Assembly (NCBI GenBank): GCA_020638855.1 | Contig: JACKHT010000004.1 | Location: 62,001 to 126,000 of the forward strand | DNA length: 64,000 bases | Reading direction: 5' to 3' | DNA from: Planctomycetota bacterium | GTDB taxonomy: Bacteria; Planctomycetota; UBA1135; GCA-002686595 | In this document: in pieces, positions 33,541-42,858 of the stretch | Layout: every line of letters begins with the position of its first letter | Position numbering within the stretch: position 1 is the first letter of the stretch | Translations under genes and position numbers: made by a program | Notes under the pieces: generated by a model | Seen by the model: only the letters and a program-made list of their open reading frames with translations | Database searches by the model: none | Told to the model about the DNA's origin: nothing

Positions 33541-36537
33541 CTAGCGCCCCGCGCGTGCCTCTTGCAGGCAGAGTTCTTGGATCCTGCGTTCCAACTCCGC
33601 GTTGGCTTGGCGGATGGCTTCGAGCTGGTCGGCGGTTTGTTGGCCGCGCAGCTGCCGCTCGGTTTCGCTGAGGTAGACGTGGCGCCGGTACTCGTTGACG
33701 GTGCGGTCCAACTCACTCAGCTCGGCCGGGCGCCCAGCACCTAGCTCCCCAGCTCGACGGATCATGTCGCGCAGTTCGAGCGTGTCCTTGTCGGTGGCAA
33801 AGTCGGGTAGGTCGGCCAAGCGAGCGGCATGGCGGTACAATTCGGCGTAGTCATCGCCTTGGGCGTGGTTCGAACGACGCAGGACCTCGGCAAACTGGGC
33901 GGCCACCAGGGAGCGCTGCATGCCAGGGGTCGCCGCGTCCATTTGGCTGCCCCAGCGGATGCCGTCGATCGAATGGTCGGTCTCGGACACCGTTTCGTTT
34001 TCGCCGGTTTCGACGGACTTGTAGCGCAGGCGCACGGTGCCCAAGTGGGCCAAGGCGTCGTCGCCTTCCCCCAATCCGGGCACGCAGTCGAGTTCGAACA
34101 GCGCCGTGACCTGGTGCCCCGAGCCGACCTCGCCCCCGTCCACCGCATCGTTGCGGAAGTCGCGGTCGGCGACGGCCCGGTTCTCGTACCCCAGTTGCCG
34201 GTAACGCAGCACGTACTTGCTGTCGAATTCGACTTGGATCTTGAGGTCGCGGGCGATCGGGATGAATCCACCCGAGAAACGGTCGACCATCGCCCGGCGG
34301 GCGGCCTCTTCGTCATCCACGTAGTCGCAGATGCCGTCGCCGCGGTCCGCTAGGCGCTCCAGCAGGGCGTCGTTGTGGTTGCCCATGCCCACGCCAATGG
34401 TCGAGAGGTAGATGCCATTCTGGCGATGCACACGCACTTCCTCCGAAATCGCGTCGGCGCTGGTTTGGCCGGTGTTGGCCACGCCATCGGAAATCAGCAC
34501 CACGCGGCGCAGACGCCCCTCCGCGGGAACCCGCGAGAGCAGTTCGTAGCCCAGGCGCATGCCGTCTTCGACGTTGGTGCTTCCATCGGGGGTGAGCCCT
34601 TGGATCGCACTCTCGAGGGTGGCCCGCTGGTCCATCGAGGTCATCGGCAGTAGCAGTTTGGCCGTGTCCGAGAAGGTCACGATGCCAACCTGGTCGCGGC
34701 CATCGAGCTCGGTCCCTAGCAAGCGCAGCGAGTGCTTGACCAGGTCCATGCGGTTGCCCTGGCGCATCGATCCGGAGGTATCGACCACGTAGACCAGCGC
34801 CATCGGCGGACGGTCCTCCTTGGGTACCACCTTGCCACGGATGCCGACGCGCAGCATGTAACGGTTGGCGCTGCCGCCGAAGGGGCTGATGACGGCCTCG
34901 TTGCGGACCGCGAAGACCCCTTCACTGGGCGGCGCAATGTCGCCGTGGAAGTAGTTGACGAACTCCTCGGTGCGCACCTGCTCTTTGGTCGGCAAGAGGC
35001 CATCGACCAGGTACTTGCGCGCCAGGGTGTAGCTCGCCGTATCCACGTCGGCTGCGAAGGTCGCCAGTTTGTCGTTCGAGGTGTAGACGAACGGGTTGTC
35101 GCCCCAGAAGCGGAAGTACATGGCGCGCGGGGTTTCCTGGGGCAAGGGCCGACAGGAGACCACGATGGTTTCATAGCGGGCTTTGGCACGGGCTTCTATC
35201 GACTCGCGCAGTCGACGCTCGAGTAGCTCAGGAGATTCGGCATCGTCATCCGCAGCGAAGCGACTACGCGCCCCAGGTTGGAAGCTGCCCGAACCATCGT
35301 CTTCGTAGTATCCATCGGCAAGCTCGTCTTTGGCCTTGTCTTCGAATCGGCGCCCAAGGTTGGCTCCCGGACCGTCCTGGGACTTGGCTAGCTCCTTGCC
35401 AGCCCCAGACTTGCGCTGAGCGGTTTGCGGAACCGGCGCGGATTCGGCGGGTGCCTTGGTCGGTTCCTGCCCAAGCTTTTGGCGCATGGCTTCGCGTTCG
35501 GACACCAACTCGGGTGTGTTCAAAACCGGCAGGTCGGCTCCACCAGCCCTGGTCGGGTACCCGGGTGCATTCGGACCCGGGCCGGCTAGGCCGGCAGGCC
35601 CCGGGGTGCTGGGACCCCCGCCCGTTCCACCACCGCCGCCCGGAGGAACCGTGTCACTGGGGCCATGATAGGCACCACCGTGGCTAGTTGCGGTCGTAGC
35701 TCGGGGCAACGAAACCGTCCCCTCCGCACCCGCAGCTCCAACGGAGTTGATCACCAACCCAACCTCGGCGGACACTTGGGCGGAAAGGTCCTTCTTGACT
35801 CCTTCGCCGGCGCCCAATGGCACCAACGAGTCGCTAGGTTGGCTACTCCGATCCACCAGTTGCATCCGTGCGGCCGTGGGGTCGGATTGCGGTTTTTCGG
35901 AGGGGGCTCCCGCTTCGATCTTTTGGTCGAGGGTTGCCGCTCCGAAGGCCACTTCTCCCATAGGCTCTTCTTCCATGGGCTCTTCTTCTTCGAGGTCCAT
36001 GACGGTTGCACCGGGCTCCCCGGCGGGCGCGCTTTCGTCTTGCAATGCGGCGTCCCGAGTCCAGGTGCCACCCGTATCTCCGTCACCTAGGCTCATGGCC
36101 TTGGGGGCCTTGGCAGAAGTCTCGTAGGCGGAGCCCGACAGCGGGCCCGTTTCGCCACCCATGTTCTTCCAGGCCCAAATCCCGCCTAGGGTCACCGCCA
36201 AACCGGCAGCGATGGGCATGAAGTAGCGGATCGCGCTGACTTGGGTACTGGTTCCGCCCGGGCGATGGCCGGCGCCGGCCTTGGCGGCGGCAGCCAGGGT
36301 CGCGAGCGACCCCTCGGACAGCGAAGCGTTGGCACCTGCGGAGTCAAGCGAGGCACGCACCAGCTCAATCGTCCCGCGCAGCCTAGCATGGGCTTCTCGC
36401 CAGACTTCGGATTCGGCCAAGCGACTCTCGACGTGCTCCTGCTCGGGACCTTCGAGTTCGCCCAGCAAGTAGGCGCAGAGCTGTTGTTCCATTTGCTGCT
36501 CGGGGGTGAGCGCGGATTCTTCGTTGTGGTTGCTCAT
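33541..36537 (-). CDS. Anti-sigma-like/VWA (YfbK-type) membrane protein
   Basis: A 998-residue protein. Residues 1-65 are a helical, anti-sigma-like region with no zinc ligands. One membrane helix (about 105-123) is followed by a long low-complexity part (130-450) rich in Glu, Pro and Gly. Then comes the YfbK-type N-terminal block (NPFVYTSNDKLATFAADVDTASY, about 481), a von Willebrand A domain with the metal-binding motif D586-T-S588-G-S590, and a C-terminal DUF3520-like domain (about 790-980). It begins 12 bases after the ECF sigma gene. It probably sequesters that sigma factor and displays the VWA domain outside the membrane. The role of the VWA domain is unknown. Confidence 0.88.
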   Translation of the reverse strand: MSNHNEESALTPEQQMEQQLCAYLLGELEGPEQEHVESRLAESEVWREAHARLRGTIELVRASLDSAGANASLSEGSLATLAAAAKAGAGHRPGGTSTQVSAIRYFMPIAAGLAVTLGGIWAWKNMGGETGPLSGSAYETSAKAPKAMSLGDGDTGGTWTRDAALQDESAPAGEPGATVMDLEEEEPMEEEPMGEVAFGAATLDQKIEAGAPSEKPQSDPTAARMQLVDRSSQPSDSLVPLGAGEGVKKDLSAQVSAEVGLVINSVGAAGAEGTVSLPRATTATSHGGAYHGPSDTVPPGGGGGTGGGPSTPGPAGLAGPGPNAPGYPTRAGGADLPVLNTPELVSEREAMRQKLGQEPTKAPAESAPVPQTAQRKSGAGKELAKSQDGPGANLGRRFEDKAKDELADGYYEDDGSGSFQPGARSRFAADDDAESPELLERRLRESIEARAKARYETIVVSCRPLPQETPRAMYFRFWGDNPFVYTSNDKLATFAADVDTASYTLARKYLVDGLLPTKEQVRTEEFVNYFHGDIAPPSEGVFAVRNEAVISPFGGSANRYMLRVGIRGKVVPKEDRPPMALVYVVDTSGSMRQGNRMDLVKHSLRLLGTELDGRDQVGIVTFSDTAKLLLPMTSMDQRATLESAIQGLTPDGSTNVEDGMRLGYELLSRVPAEGRLRRVVLISDGVANTGQTSADAISEEVRVHRQNGIYLSTIGVGMGNHNDALLERLADRGDGICDYVDDEEAARRAMVDRFSGGFIPIARDLKIQVEFDSKYVLRYRQLGYENRAVADRDFRNDAVDGGEVGSGHQVTALFELDCVPGLGEGDDALAHLGTVRLRYKSVETGENETVSETDHSIDGIRWGSQMDAATPGMQRSLVAAQFAEVLRRSNHAQGDDYAELYRHAARLADLPDFATDKDTLELRDMIRRAGELGAGRPAELSELDRTVNEYRRHVYLSETERQLRGQQTADQLEAIRQANAELERRIQELCLQEARAGR

Positions 36538-36549
36538 GGTGTTCGTTTC

Positions 36550-37176
36550 CTAGGCCAGGTTGAGGCCGTCGATGGCGCCCTTTTGCGCCGAGGGTTGGGA
36601 GGCGACATCCGCCTCGACCAAGGACCCCAATTCACGGCTGAGGGTCGAAATGCCGCGGCTGATGAGCCACCCGATGGTGCCGAGTTTCTTGCCGGTGATG
36701 TCCGCGATCTCGCGGTAGCTCTTGTCGCCCAATAGGCGCAGGACCAGCACCTCCCGCTGCTCGGGTGGTAGTTGGTCCAGACTGCGCTCCACGGCAGCGC
36801 GGGTGTCGCGGGCTTCGACGGTGGAAAGGCCTCCGCCGGAGGCCTCCGGTTGCGAAACCTTTTGTTCGCGATCGCGGCGTTTGGCTTCGGATCTCATCAT
36901 GTCGACACATAGGTTGCGGGTGACGCGGTGCAGCCATGCGGAGAGGTGCGCCGCTCCCTGTTCCGGATGCAACCCGACCTCGGCGAGGTCGGGGGGCGTT
37001 CGAGCCAGGCGGAGGAAGGCTTCCTGAACCACATCCTCGTGCATCCCCCGGTTTCCGAGCATGCCGCGCGCAAAGGTGAGCAGCGGGCCTTGGTAGCGCT
37101 GCACCAGCGTGTGGAATGCGAACGAGTCGCCGTCCGTGTATTGGCGCAGCAATTGGGGGATGGAGGGTTCGGTCAT
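36550..37176 (-). CDS. RNA polymerase ECF sigma factor
   Basis: A 208-residue sigma-70 factor of the extracytoplasmic function group. Region 2 contains HEDVVQEAFLRLAR and LHRVTRNLCVDMMRSE. Region 4 contains LDQLPPEQREVLVLRLLGDKSYREIADIT and an unusual KLGTIGWLISRG in place of the common GTVKSRL. About 30 residues after region 4 form a tail. It is cotranscribed with the downstream anti-sigma-like/VWA gene, its probable regulator. A TAGACC hexamer sits about 38 bases before ATG 37176, and AGAAGG lies just upstream. Confidence 0.92.
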   Translation of the reverse strand: MTEPSIPQLLRQYTDGDSFAFHTLVQRYQGPLLTFARGMLGNRGMHEDVVQEAFLRLARTPPDLAEVGLHPEQGAAHLSAWLHRVTRNLCVDMMRSEAKRRDREQKVSQPEASGGGLSTVEARDTRAAVERSLDQLPPEQREVLVLRLLGDKSYREIADITGKKLGTIGWLISRGISTLSRELGSLVEADVASQPSAQKGAIDGLNLA

Positions 37177-37357
37177 GGGCCTTCTTGGGGTTCAACGGAG
37201 GCGGAGCACGGTCTATTGGCAATTGTGGCGGAATTTCTCGCCATTCCAGTGTCACTTTGCGGGGCTCAAACCGGTCTCCCCTGGGCGGGCGGGGGCTAGG
37301 GATGGTTAGAGTAGGCAGCCAAGCCCCCCCAGGTACCGCCCACGCCCCCTCCCCACC

Positions 37358-38410
37358 GTGCAACACACCGATCCCCAATTCGACCCGGATGACGCCGCTG
37401 CACCCGGATCCGGTCTCTTTGGCCTCTCCACCGACGCCGAAGACGCCGCCGTCCAAATCCTTGCAGTTCCCTTCGATGCCACCACTTCCTACCGCCCGGG
37501 CACCCGTCGAGGCCCCAAGGGGGTGCTGGGTGCCAGCTACCAAATCGATTTGTACGACCGTCAGTTTGGGCGGCCCTATTTGGAAGGCATCGTCCTACAT
37601 ACCGATCCTCGCTTCAAAAAGTGGAACCAAGAAGCACGCAAACTATCGCGCCCTATCATCGAACTCGGTGGGCACATCCGGCCGGACGATGAGGTCGCTC
37701 ACGAGGCCCTCGCGCGCATCGAGGAACTCGGCGAAAAGGTCAACGCCGCCGTCCAATCGTTTGCCGAGCGGTGTTTGGAAGAGGGTCGCATCCCCGCCGT
37801 GCTGGGCGGGGATCACTCGGTGCCCCTGGGCAACATGATCGCCTGCGCAGCAAGCTATCCGGGCCTGGGGATCTTGCATGTCGATGCCCATGCGGACCTG
37901 CGCGTGGCCTTTGAGGGGTTCCGCTACTCGCACGCCTCGATCCTGCACAACGTGCTCGAACAGGCCGAAGGCGTTGACAAGCTGGTTCAAGTGGGCTTGC
38001 GCGACGTAGGCGAACGGGAAATCGATCGCATCGTTGGCGATGCCCGTATCCACGCGACCTTCGATGACCAATGGAACATGGCCCGCATGCAGGGGCCAGC
38101 CCTCGGGGATCTGATCCGCGACATCATCGACGAACTTCCCGACACGATCTACATCACCTTCGACATCGACGGACTCGATCCGGCGCTCTGCCCGAGCACG
38201 GGCACTCCGGTTCCGGGTGGTTTGCTCTGGGGCGAAGCCATGGAATTGCTCGCCGAAGTGGCGCGGGCGGGCAAGCGAGTCGTTGGGTTCGACCTGTGCG
38301 AGGTCAACCCAGGCCCCGCTCGCGACCCGAACGGCAAAGCTTGGGACTCGATCGTAGGAGCTCGACTCCTGTATCGCTTGTGCGGGCTCGCGTTGTCGAG
38401 CAATGCGTGA
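37358..38410 (+). CDS. Ureohydrolase (agmatinase/arginase family)
   Basis: A 350-residue enzyme with the binuclear manganese site complete: GGDHS (H153), D176-A-H178-A-D180, and D269-I-D271 in FDIDGLDP. It therefore should hydrolyse a guanidino compound to an amine plus urea. The specific substrate (agmatine, arginine, guanidinobutyrate or formiminoglutamate) is not set by these motifs. An N-terminal insertion around residues 60-110 makes it longer than typical agmatinase. It begins with GTG at 37358, and a TAGAGT hexamer lies about 45 bases upstream. The end is 13 bases from the convergent antiporter gene. Confidence 0.9.
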   Translation: MQHTDPQFDPDDAAAPGSGLFGLSTDAEDAAVQILAVPFDATTSYRPGTRRGPKGVLGASYQIDLYDRQFGRPYLEGIVLHTDPRFKKWNQEARKLSRPIIELGGHIRPDDEVAHEALARIEELGEKVNAAVQSFAERCLEEGRIPAVLGGDHSVPLGNMIACAASYPGLGILHVDAHADLRVAFEGFRYSHASILHNVLEQAEGVDKLVQVGLRDVGEREIDRIVGDARIHATFDDQWNMARMQGPALGDLIRDIIDELPDTIYITFDIDGLDPALCPSTGTPVPGGLLWGEAMELLAEVARAGKRVVGFDLCEVNPGPARDPNGKAWDSIVGARLLYRLCGLALSSNA

Positions 38411-38423
38411 GGCTGCCCCGCCG

Positions 38424-39389
38424 CTAGAAGTTGAGCCCGTCTCGGAACAAGAAGGCTACGTACACGAGGTAGGCAACCAGCACGCACCAGCCCTTCACCC
38501 GACCCCATTTCGTGGGCAGAAATGGCAGCGCCAGCAACATCAGGCTGAAACCGAAGGCGGTGGGGATGTCGCGCTGCAGGACTTCTTGAACTTCGGTTGG
38601 AGCGTTGCCAATGGGGCGCACGACGGCAGCGCAACCCAGGGCTGCGAGCACGTTGAAGACGTTGCTGCCCAATACGTTGCCCAGCCCCATGGCGGCTTGG
38701 CCCCGGCGGGCGCTGGAGACACCTGCAAACAGCTCGGGCAAAGACGTGCCCACGGCAAACACGGTCAATCCCACCACGGTGGGTGTCATTCCCGCGCGCA
38801 GCGCAAGGCCCTCTCCACCCCACATCGCGGTCCGCGCACCGATTCCAATCGCAACGCTACCCAGGGCAATCTTTAGGTAGTGAGGTCCGAGCGGCGATGT
38901 GTCGATCTCCAGGTCTGGATTGTCCAAACCCTCACGCTTGCCCGCTTTGAGTAACCCCCATTCGTAGTACAGAAAGGTCCCCACGAGCAGCGCCCCATCG
39001 GTACGAGACACGGTTCCATCTCGAAGAACCGCATACACCAGCGCCAGCGATGCAAGCAGCCAAAAGCCGTCGCGCAGCCGAACCCGTCGCTCGATGGTGG
39101 CGGGCAGGATCACGGCGCAAACCCCCAGCACGAGCCCCATGTTGACCACGTTCGAGCCGACGACGGTCCCCAACGACTCACCCGCCTTGCCGTGCGCCGC
39201 GGACCAGGACGAGATGACGAGCTCCGGCAACGACGTGCCCCAGGCCACGACCGTCAGGCCGATCGTCAGCGAGCTAACACGGAAATGGTGGGCCACCCCT
39301 TCGCCGCCCTCGACCAAAGCATCCGATCCCCGCGACAGCAGATAGAAGCCACCCAGGAGGGCCAACAGTTCGAGGATCGCGTAGGTCAT
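38424..39389 (-). CDS. Calcium/sodium antiporter (CaCA family)
   Basis: A 321-residue membrane protein with about ten helices in two inverted halves. The two alpha-repeats are clear: GTSLPELVISSWSAAHGKAG with GSNVVN, and GTSLPELFAGVSSARRGQAA with GSNVFN. These are the ion-binding elements of the Na/Ca and K-dependent exchangers, as in YrbG. The linker between halves is short, as in bacterial forms. The start at ATG 39389 is the family start, and the long upstream reading frame is not coding. It diverges from the amidotransferase-like gene. Confidence 0.92.
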   Translation of the reverse strand: MTYAILELLALLGGFYLLSRGSDALVEGGEGVAHHFRVSSLTIGLTVVAWGTSLPELVISSWSAAHGKAGESLGTVVGSNVVNMGLVLGVCAVILPATIERRVRLRDGFWLLASLALVYAVLRDGTVSRTDGALLVGTFLYYEWGLLKAGKREGLDNPDLEIDTSPLGPHYLKIALGSVAIGIGARTAMWGGEGLALRAGMTPTVVGLTVFAVGTSLPELFAGVSSARRGQAAMGLGNVLGSNVFNVLAALGCAAVVRPIGNAPTEVQEVLQRDIPTAFGFSLMLLALPFLPTKWGRVKGWCVLVAYLVYVAFLFRDGLNF

Positions 39390-39550
39390 GGGGCAAGGCG
39401 GAACCGCGACAAGCTGCCCCATCACGCTGCCCGGGTCAATGCTGGGGCGCAAATCGTGGCTTGTGCCCCAGCCGGGTCGCGCATGATGGAGAAGCGGACT
39501 CCGGTCCTCCCCAATCGCTCCGCAAGGAGGCCTAGGTTCGACCATCACGC

Positions 39551-39556
39551 TAGACT
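39551..39556 (+). promoter_or_regulatory. -10 element of the glutamine-amidotransferase-like gene
   Basis: TAGACT is followed by six bases (GGGGAC) and ATG 39563. The GGGG could instead act as a weak Shine-Dalgarno site, but its spacing to the ATG is too short. Confidence 0.5.
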
Positions 39557-39562
39557 GGGGAC

Positions 39563-40288
39563 ATGCAAGCCGACCTTCGCCCGTGCATCGCCGTCAACGG
39601 CCTCCTCTTGACCGACAAGAAGGATCGTTTGGCGCTCGACATGCGTTACAGCCAGGCCATTTGGGCCGCCGGTGGAATCCCCGTCCCGATCGCTCCCCTT
39701 GGCGAGGAGGGCTACCTCGACGCTTTGCTCGATCGCGTGACGGGCGTGCTGCTCACCGGTGGGGACGATTTTGACATGGAGGCCATGGGGCGCGGACCCA
39801 CGCACCCCAAAGCGTGCATCACCCCCCTGGCCAAGCAGGAGTTTGATCTGCAACTCGCACGCAAAGTGCTCGAGCGGGATTTGCCGGTGTTGGGGGTCTG
39901 CTACGGCATGCAATTGCTCGGCCTCGTGGCGGGAGCCCACTTGCTCCAACACCTGCCAGAGGATCGACCTGGCTGCCAGGAGCACTCTGGTGGGGTCGAG
40001 CACGGGGTCGAAGTCGAATCCGGATCGAAACTGGCCCAAACCATGGGGGTATCCACGGTCCCTGTGATTTCCCGCCACCACCAGGCCCTCGACCAAGTTC
40101 CCAGCCCCTGGATCGTCAGCGCCCGTGACCACGAGGGGCTGGTCGAAGCCATCGAGAGCCAGCAGCACCGTTTTGCCGTGGGGGTCCAATGGCACCCCGA
40201 AGCCGCCCTGGCTGCGCCCCCCCACGCCCGTCTTTTTGAAGAACTGGTGGCACAGGCTCGCCGAACCGCCTATAGCCCCTTGGCGTAG
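39563..40288 (+). CDS. Class I glutamine-amidotransferase-like hydrolase (peptidase C26)
   Basis: A 241-residue enzyme of the gamma-glutamyl-hydrolase/PuuD type. Catalytic Cys113 is in LGVCYGMQLL, and His211 and Glu213 are in GVQWHPE. The region around LLTGGDDFD near residue 65 is family-typical. PuuD-like members cleave gamma-glutamyl-GABA in putrescine use. A ureohydrolase lies nearby, so polyamine or guanidino metabolism is possible, but the genes are separated by the antiporter gene. It is followed after 29 bases by the two-helix membrane protein gene. Confidence 0.88.
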   Translation: MQADLRPCIAVNGLLLTDKKDRLALDMRYSQAIWAAGGIPVPIAPLGEEGYLDALLDRVTGVLLTGGDDFDMEAMGRGPTHPKACITPLAKQEFDLQLARKVLERDLPVLGVCYGMQLLGLVAGAHLLQHLPEDRPGCQEHSGGVEHGVEVESGSKLAQTMGVSTVPVISRHHQALDQVPSPWIVSARDHEGLVEAIESQQHRFAVGVQWHPEAALAAPPHARLFEELVAQARRTAYSPLA

Positions 40289-40317
40289 GCCCTGCCCGCA
40301 ACACCCTCCTAGATTCC

Positions 40318-41703
40318 ATGAAGCACATCCCCGGAAAGAGCGTCACCAAGCGCATGACCGCTGAAGAGGCCGCGATTCTGGCGCGCCAGGACAAGCGCAA
40401 GCTGATCATTTTGACCCTGGGTTTGGCGGTCCTGGTGGCAGCCTTTGTGGTTTCCACCATGTCTGCGAACCGCAAAAAGGCCGAAGAAGATGCGCGGCTT
40501 TTGGGTGGCGTTGCCAACCAAAGCGGCCCGCTCACCACCGAGGTGTTTGTTCCCGATTTCCCCGATCGCGCGATTTTGGACGCAGTCGCAGACAAGACCG
40601 AATCCGAGCAGGTCATCTTGAACGAACCTGCCGTGCTGGCCGTCCTCAAGTACACACAAAAGCTGACGCCCATGCAGCTCGACCAGTTGGGCATGCGCAA
40701 CTTGACCGCGGAGGACATCCAAGCCATCGCTTCCGATCCTGCCCAGCACCGGCTCGATGCCCGCCGGGCACGCGGCCGCGTCCTCCAGGTTCGGGCCAAG
40801 GCCGGAACCGATGCCGCTCCGGGCACCATCCAAGGAACCATGGAGACCACCGATGGTCTGCGCTTGCACTTTGTGGTGGGCGACGCGGGCAAGGATGAGC
40901 TGCCCAACGATGTGCTGCGGCTGGATGGGTTCTTCGTGCAGATGTACAAAACGGAAGCCCAACGCGAATGGATCACGGCCCCGCTCTTTGTCGGACGCCG
41001 ATTGATTCCTTCCTACGCCCCGTTGGTGCTCGACGAGAACCTCGACACGCCGGCTCTGGCCAAGGTGACCGACGACCAAATCGGTGATGTCACGGGGATT
41101 CCCGAAGAAGCCAAGTGGGAGCTGATGGCCAAGGCCATCCAAGGCAAGGATCGAATCGACTGGGCCCAAGCTCCGGAGATCAACGACGAGTACATTGGCC
41201 GGATGTTGGCTGGCGATCCGAGTCTGCGCGGGCAGCCCTTCCGAATCCCCGTGCGCATCAACGCGGACTCCAGAACGGTTCGCGCGGGCGAAAACCCGCT
41301 CATGCGGGATACGTTCATGGAAGGGTGGATTGGGGACTACACCTCGAAGAAAGGCAACGGCCTGATCCATTGGACAGGCGCGTTTGACAACCCCGCATTG
41401 CACGATTTTCAGGGCTCTGCGCGCTTCGTGACCGGACGCGGCTTCTTCCTGAAGAGTTACGTGTACGAAACCTCTGATGGCAAACCCGGCAAGGTTCCCT
41501 ACTTCGTGATGGAGTCCGTCAACGTCGAGACGCCCCATCCCGACAAGACCCACACGCAGGCGCTCTGGGCGATGTTGGGGCTGACCATCGTCATGCTGGC
41601 CGTGATCACTTGGCTGCTGAGCCGCGACAAACGCCAGACCGAAGCCTTGCAACGTCGTTTGGTCGAACGGCGTCGCGCCCGCCAAGCGCAGCAGGACAGC
41701 TAG
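40318..41703 (+). CDS. Unknown membrane-anchored protein, 461 aa
   Basis: I do not recognise this protein. It has a membrane helix near the N-terminus (about 28-47) and another near the C-terminus (about 416-434), so about 365 residues between them probably face outside. The interior includes a beta-rich part (about 150-220) and charged helical segments. The C-terminal tail is strongly basic, with RRLVERRRARQ. It lies directly before aroB, 15 bases apart. A TAGATT is only two bases before ATG 40318, too close to be its -10, so ATG 40354 is an alternative start. It may be specific to planctomycetes. Confidence 0.7.
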   Translation: MKHIPGKSVTKRMTAEEAAILARQDKRKLIILTLGLAVLVAAFVVSTMSANRKKAEEDARLLGGVANQSGPLTTEVFVPDFPDRAILDAVADKTESEQVILNEPAVLAVLKYTQKLTPMQLDQLGMRNLTAEDIQAIASDPAQHRLDARRARGRVLQVRAKAGTDAAPGTIQGTMETTDGLRLHFVVGDAGKDELPNDVLRLDGFFVQMYKTEAQREWITAPLFVGRRLIPSYAPLVLDENLDTPALAKVTDDQIGDVTGIPEEAKWELMAKAIQGKDRIDWAQAPEINDEYIGRMLAGDPSLRGQPFRIPVRINADSRTVRAGENPLMRDTFMEGWIGDYTSKKGNGLIHWTGAFDNPALHDFQGSARFVTGRGFFLKSYVYETSDGKPGKVPYFVMESVNVETPHPDKTHTQALWAMLGLTIVMLAVITWLLSRDKRQTEALQRRLVERRRARQAQQDS

Positions 41704-41718
41704 TCCACGGGATTCACT

Positions 41719-42858
41719 ATGCAGCCGGCCCAAGAAACCCTCACCTGGGAGGAGTCAGGCAATCTGTTCGCCTACCCCGTGCTGGTGGGAACCGACGCGA
41801 GGCTTTCGGTTTTGCCGCTCTGCAAACCGTTTGATCGGGTGGTTTGCCTGGGGGACTCCACGGTCTTACGGCTGCACTTCGGTTCGCTGCCCTGGTTGGA
41901 AACCATCCCGACCCTGGAACTCCCGCCGGGCGAAGGCAGCAAGAGTTGGCAACACCTGGAAGCGACCGTGGACTTCTTGGCGAGCACAGGATGTTCGCGC
42001 CGGTCGCTCCTGGTGACCCTGGGCGGCGGGGTCGTCAGCGATTTGGGCGGATTGGCGGCTTCGTTATTCAAACGCGGAATGGGCGTCGCCCATGTGCCGA
42101 CCACCCTGTTGGCCCAGGTCGATGCGAGCATCGGTGGAAAGACCGCCATCAATCTGGCAGCGGGCAAGAACCTAGTCGGCACGTTCCATGCGCCCCAATT
42201 CGTGCTCATAGACCCGATTTTCCTGACAACGCTCCCTCGCACCGAATGGCAGGCAGGGCTGGGGGAAGTGGTCAAGACCGCGCTGCTCGCCCGTCGTCCG
42301 ATCTGGCAGGCCCTTCAAGAACAAGCGCCCAGCCTGTGCCAGCCCGGCCAGCAACCTTCGAGCGCATGGAACGAGCTCATTCGCGCCTGCGTCCAAACCA
42401 AAGCGCAATGGGTGGAATCCGACCCTACCGAGCAGGGTTCGCGCAAGGCGTTGAACTTGGGGCACACCTTTGCCCATGCCATCGAACACGCTGCGGGATA
42501 TGGAGCCATCCCCCACGGTATTGCGGTGGCGATGGGGCTGGTCTTGGCCTTCGAGGCCAGTCGCCGATTGGGCCTGCTCGAACAATTCGAGTTGGAGAGT
42601 TCGCTGCAGGCTACCTTGCAAGCCTTGGGACTCCCCCTGCGCTGGCGCGATTGGCAAACCGACCCGGGATCGCGGCTGGAAGTCGCCCAACTCCAGGCGG
42701 GCCTGCTCCACGACAAAAAGGGGGCTGCCTTCGAGCCGCGCTTCGTCCTACCCCTAGCGCTCGGCCAAGTCCGCTGGGACGTCAAGATCCCTGAAGACCT
42801 GCTGCACGAACTTTGGACGACGTTCCTGTCAGAAAGAAAAGCCGAAACCGATCGATAG
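41719..42858 (+). CDS. aroB: 3-dehydroquinate synthase
   Basis: A 379-residue NAD- and zinc-dependent cyclase, the second step of the shikimate pathway. It has GGGVVSDLGGLAASLFKRGM for NAD binding, PTTLLAQVDASIGGKTAINL, the region GLGEVVKTALL, and the zinc-binding RKALNLGHTFAHAIE, with another histidine in PHGIAVAMG. It is the second gene after the unknown membrane protein. Its end overlaps the end of the convergent lipoprotein gene by 30 bases. Confidence 0.95.
   Translation: MQPAQETLTWEESGNLFAYPVLVGTDARLSVLPLCKPFDRVVCLGDSTVLRLHFGSLPWLETIPTLELPPGEGSKSWQHLEATVDFLASTGCSRRSLLVTLGGGVVSDLGGLAASLFKRGMGVAHVPTTLLAQVDASIGGKTAINLAAGKNLVGTFHAPQFVLIDPIFLTTLPRTEWQAGLGEVVKTALLARRPIWQALQEQAPSLCQPGQQPSSAWNELIRACVQTKAQWVESDPTEQGSRKALNLGHTFAHAIEHAAGYGAIPHGIAVAMGLVLAFEASRRLGLLEQFELESSLQATLQALGLPLRWRDWQTDPGSRLEVAQLQAGLLHDKKGAAFEPRFVLPLALGQVRWDVKIPEDLLHELWTTFLSERKAETDR

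Noticed and set aside
40310..40315. TAGATT as -10 for the gene at 40318
   Set aside because: Only two bases separate it from the ATG, too few for transcription to include the start codon.
40309..41733. 474-codon open frame antisense to the two-helix membrane protein
   Set aside because: The plus-strand frame has coherent membrane helices and fits the aroB operon; the antisense product has a shadow-like composition.
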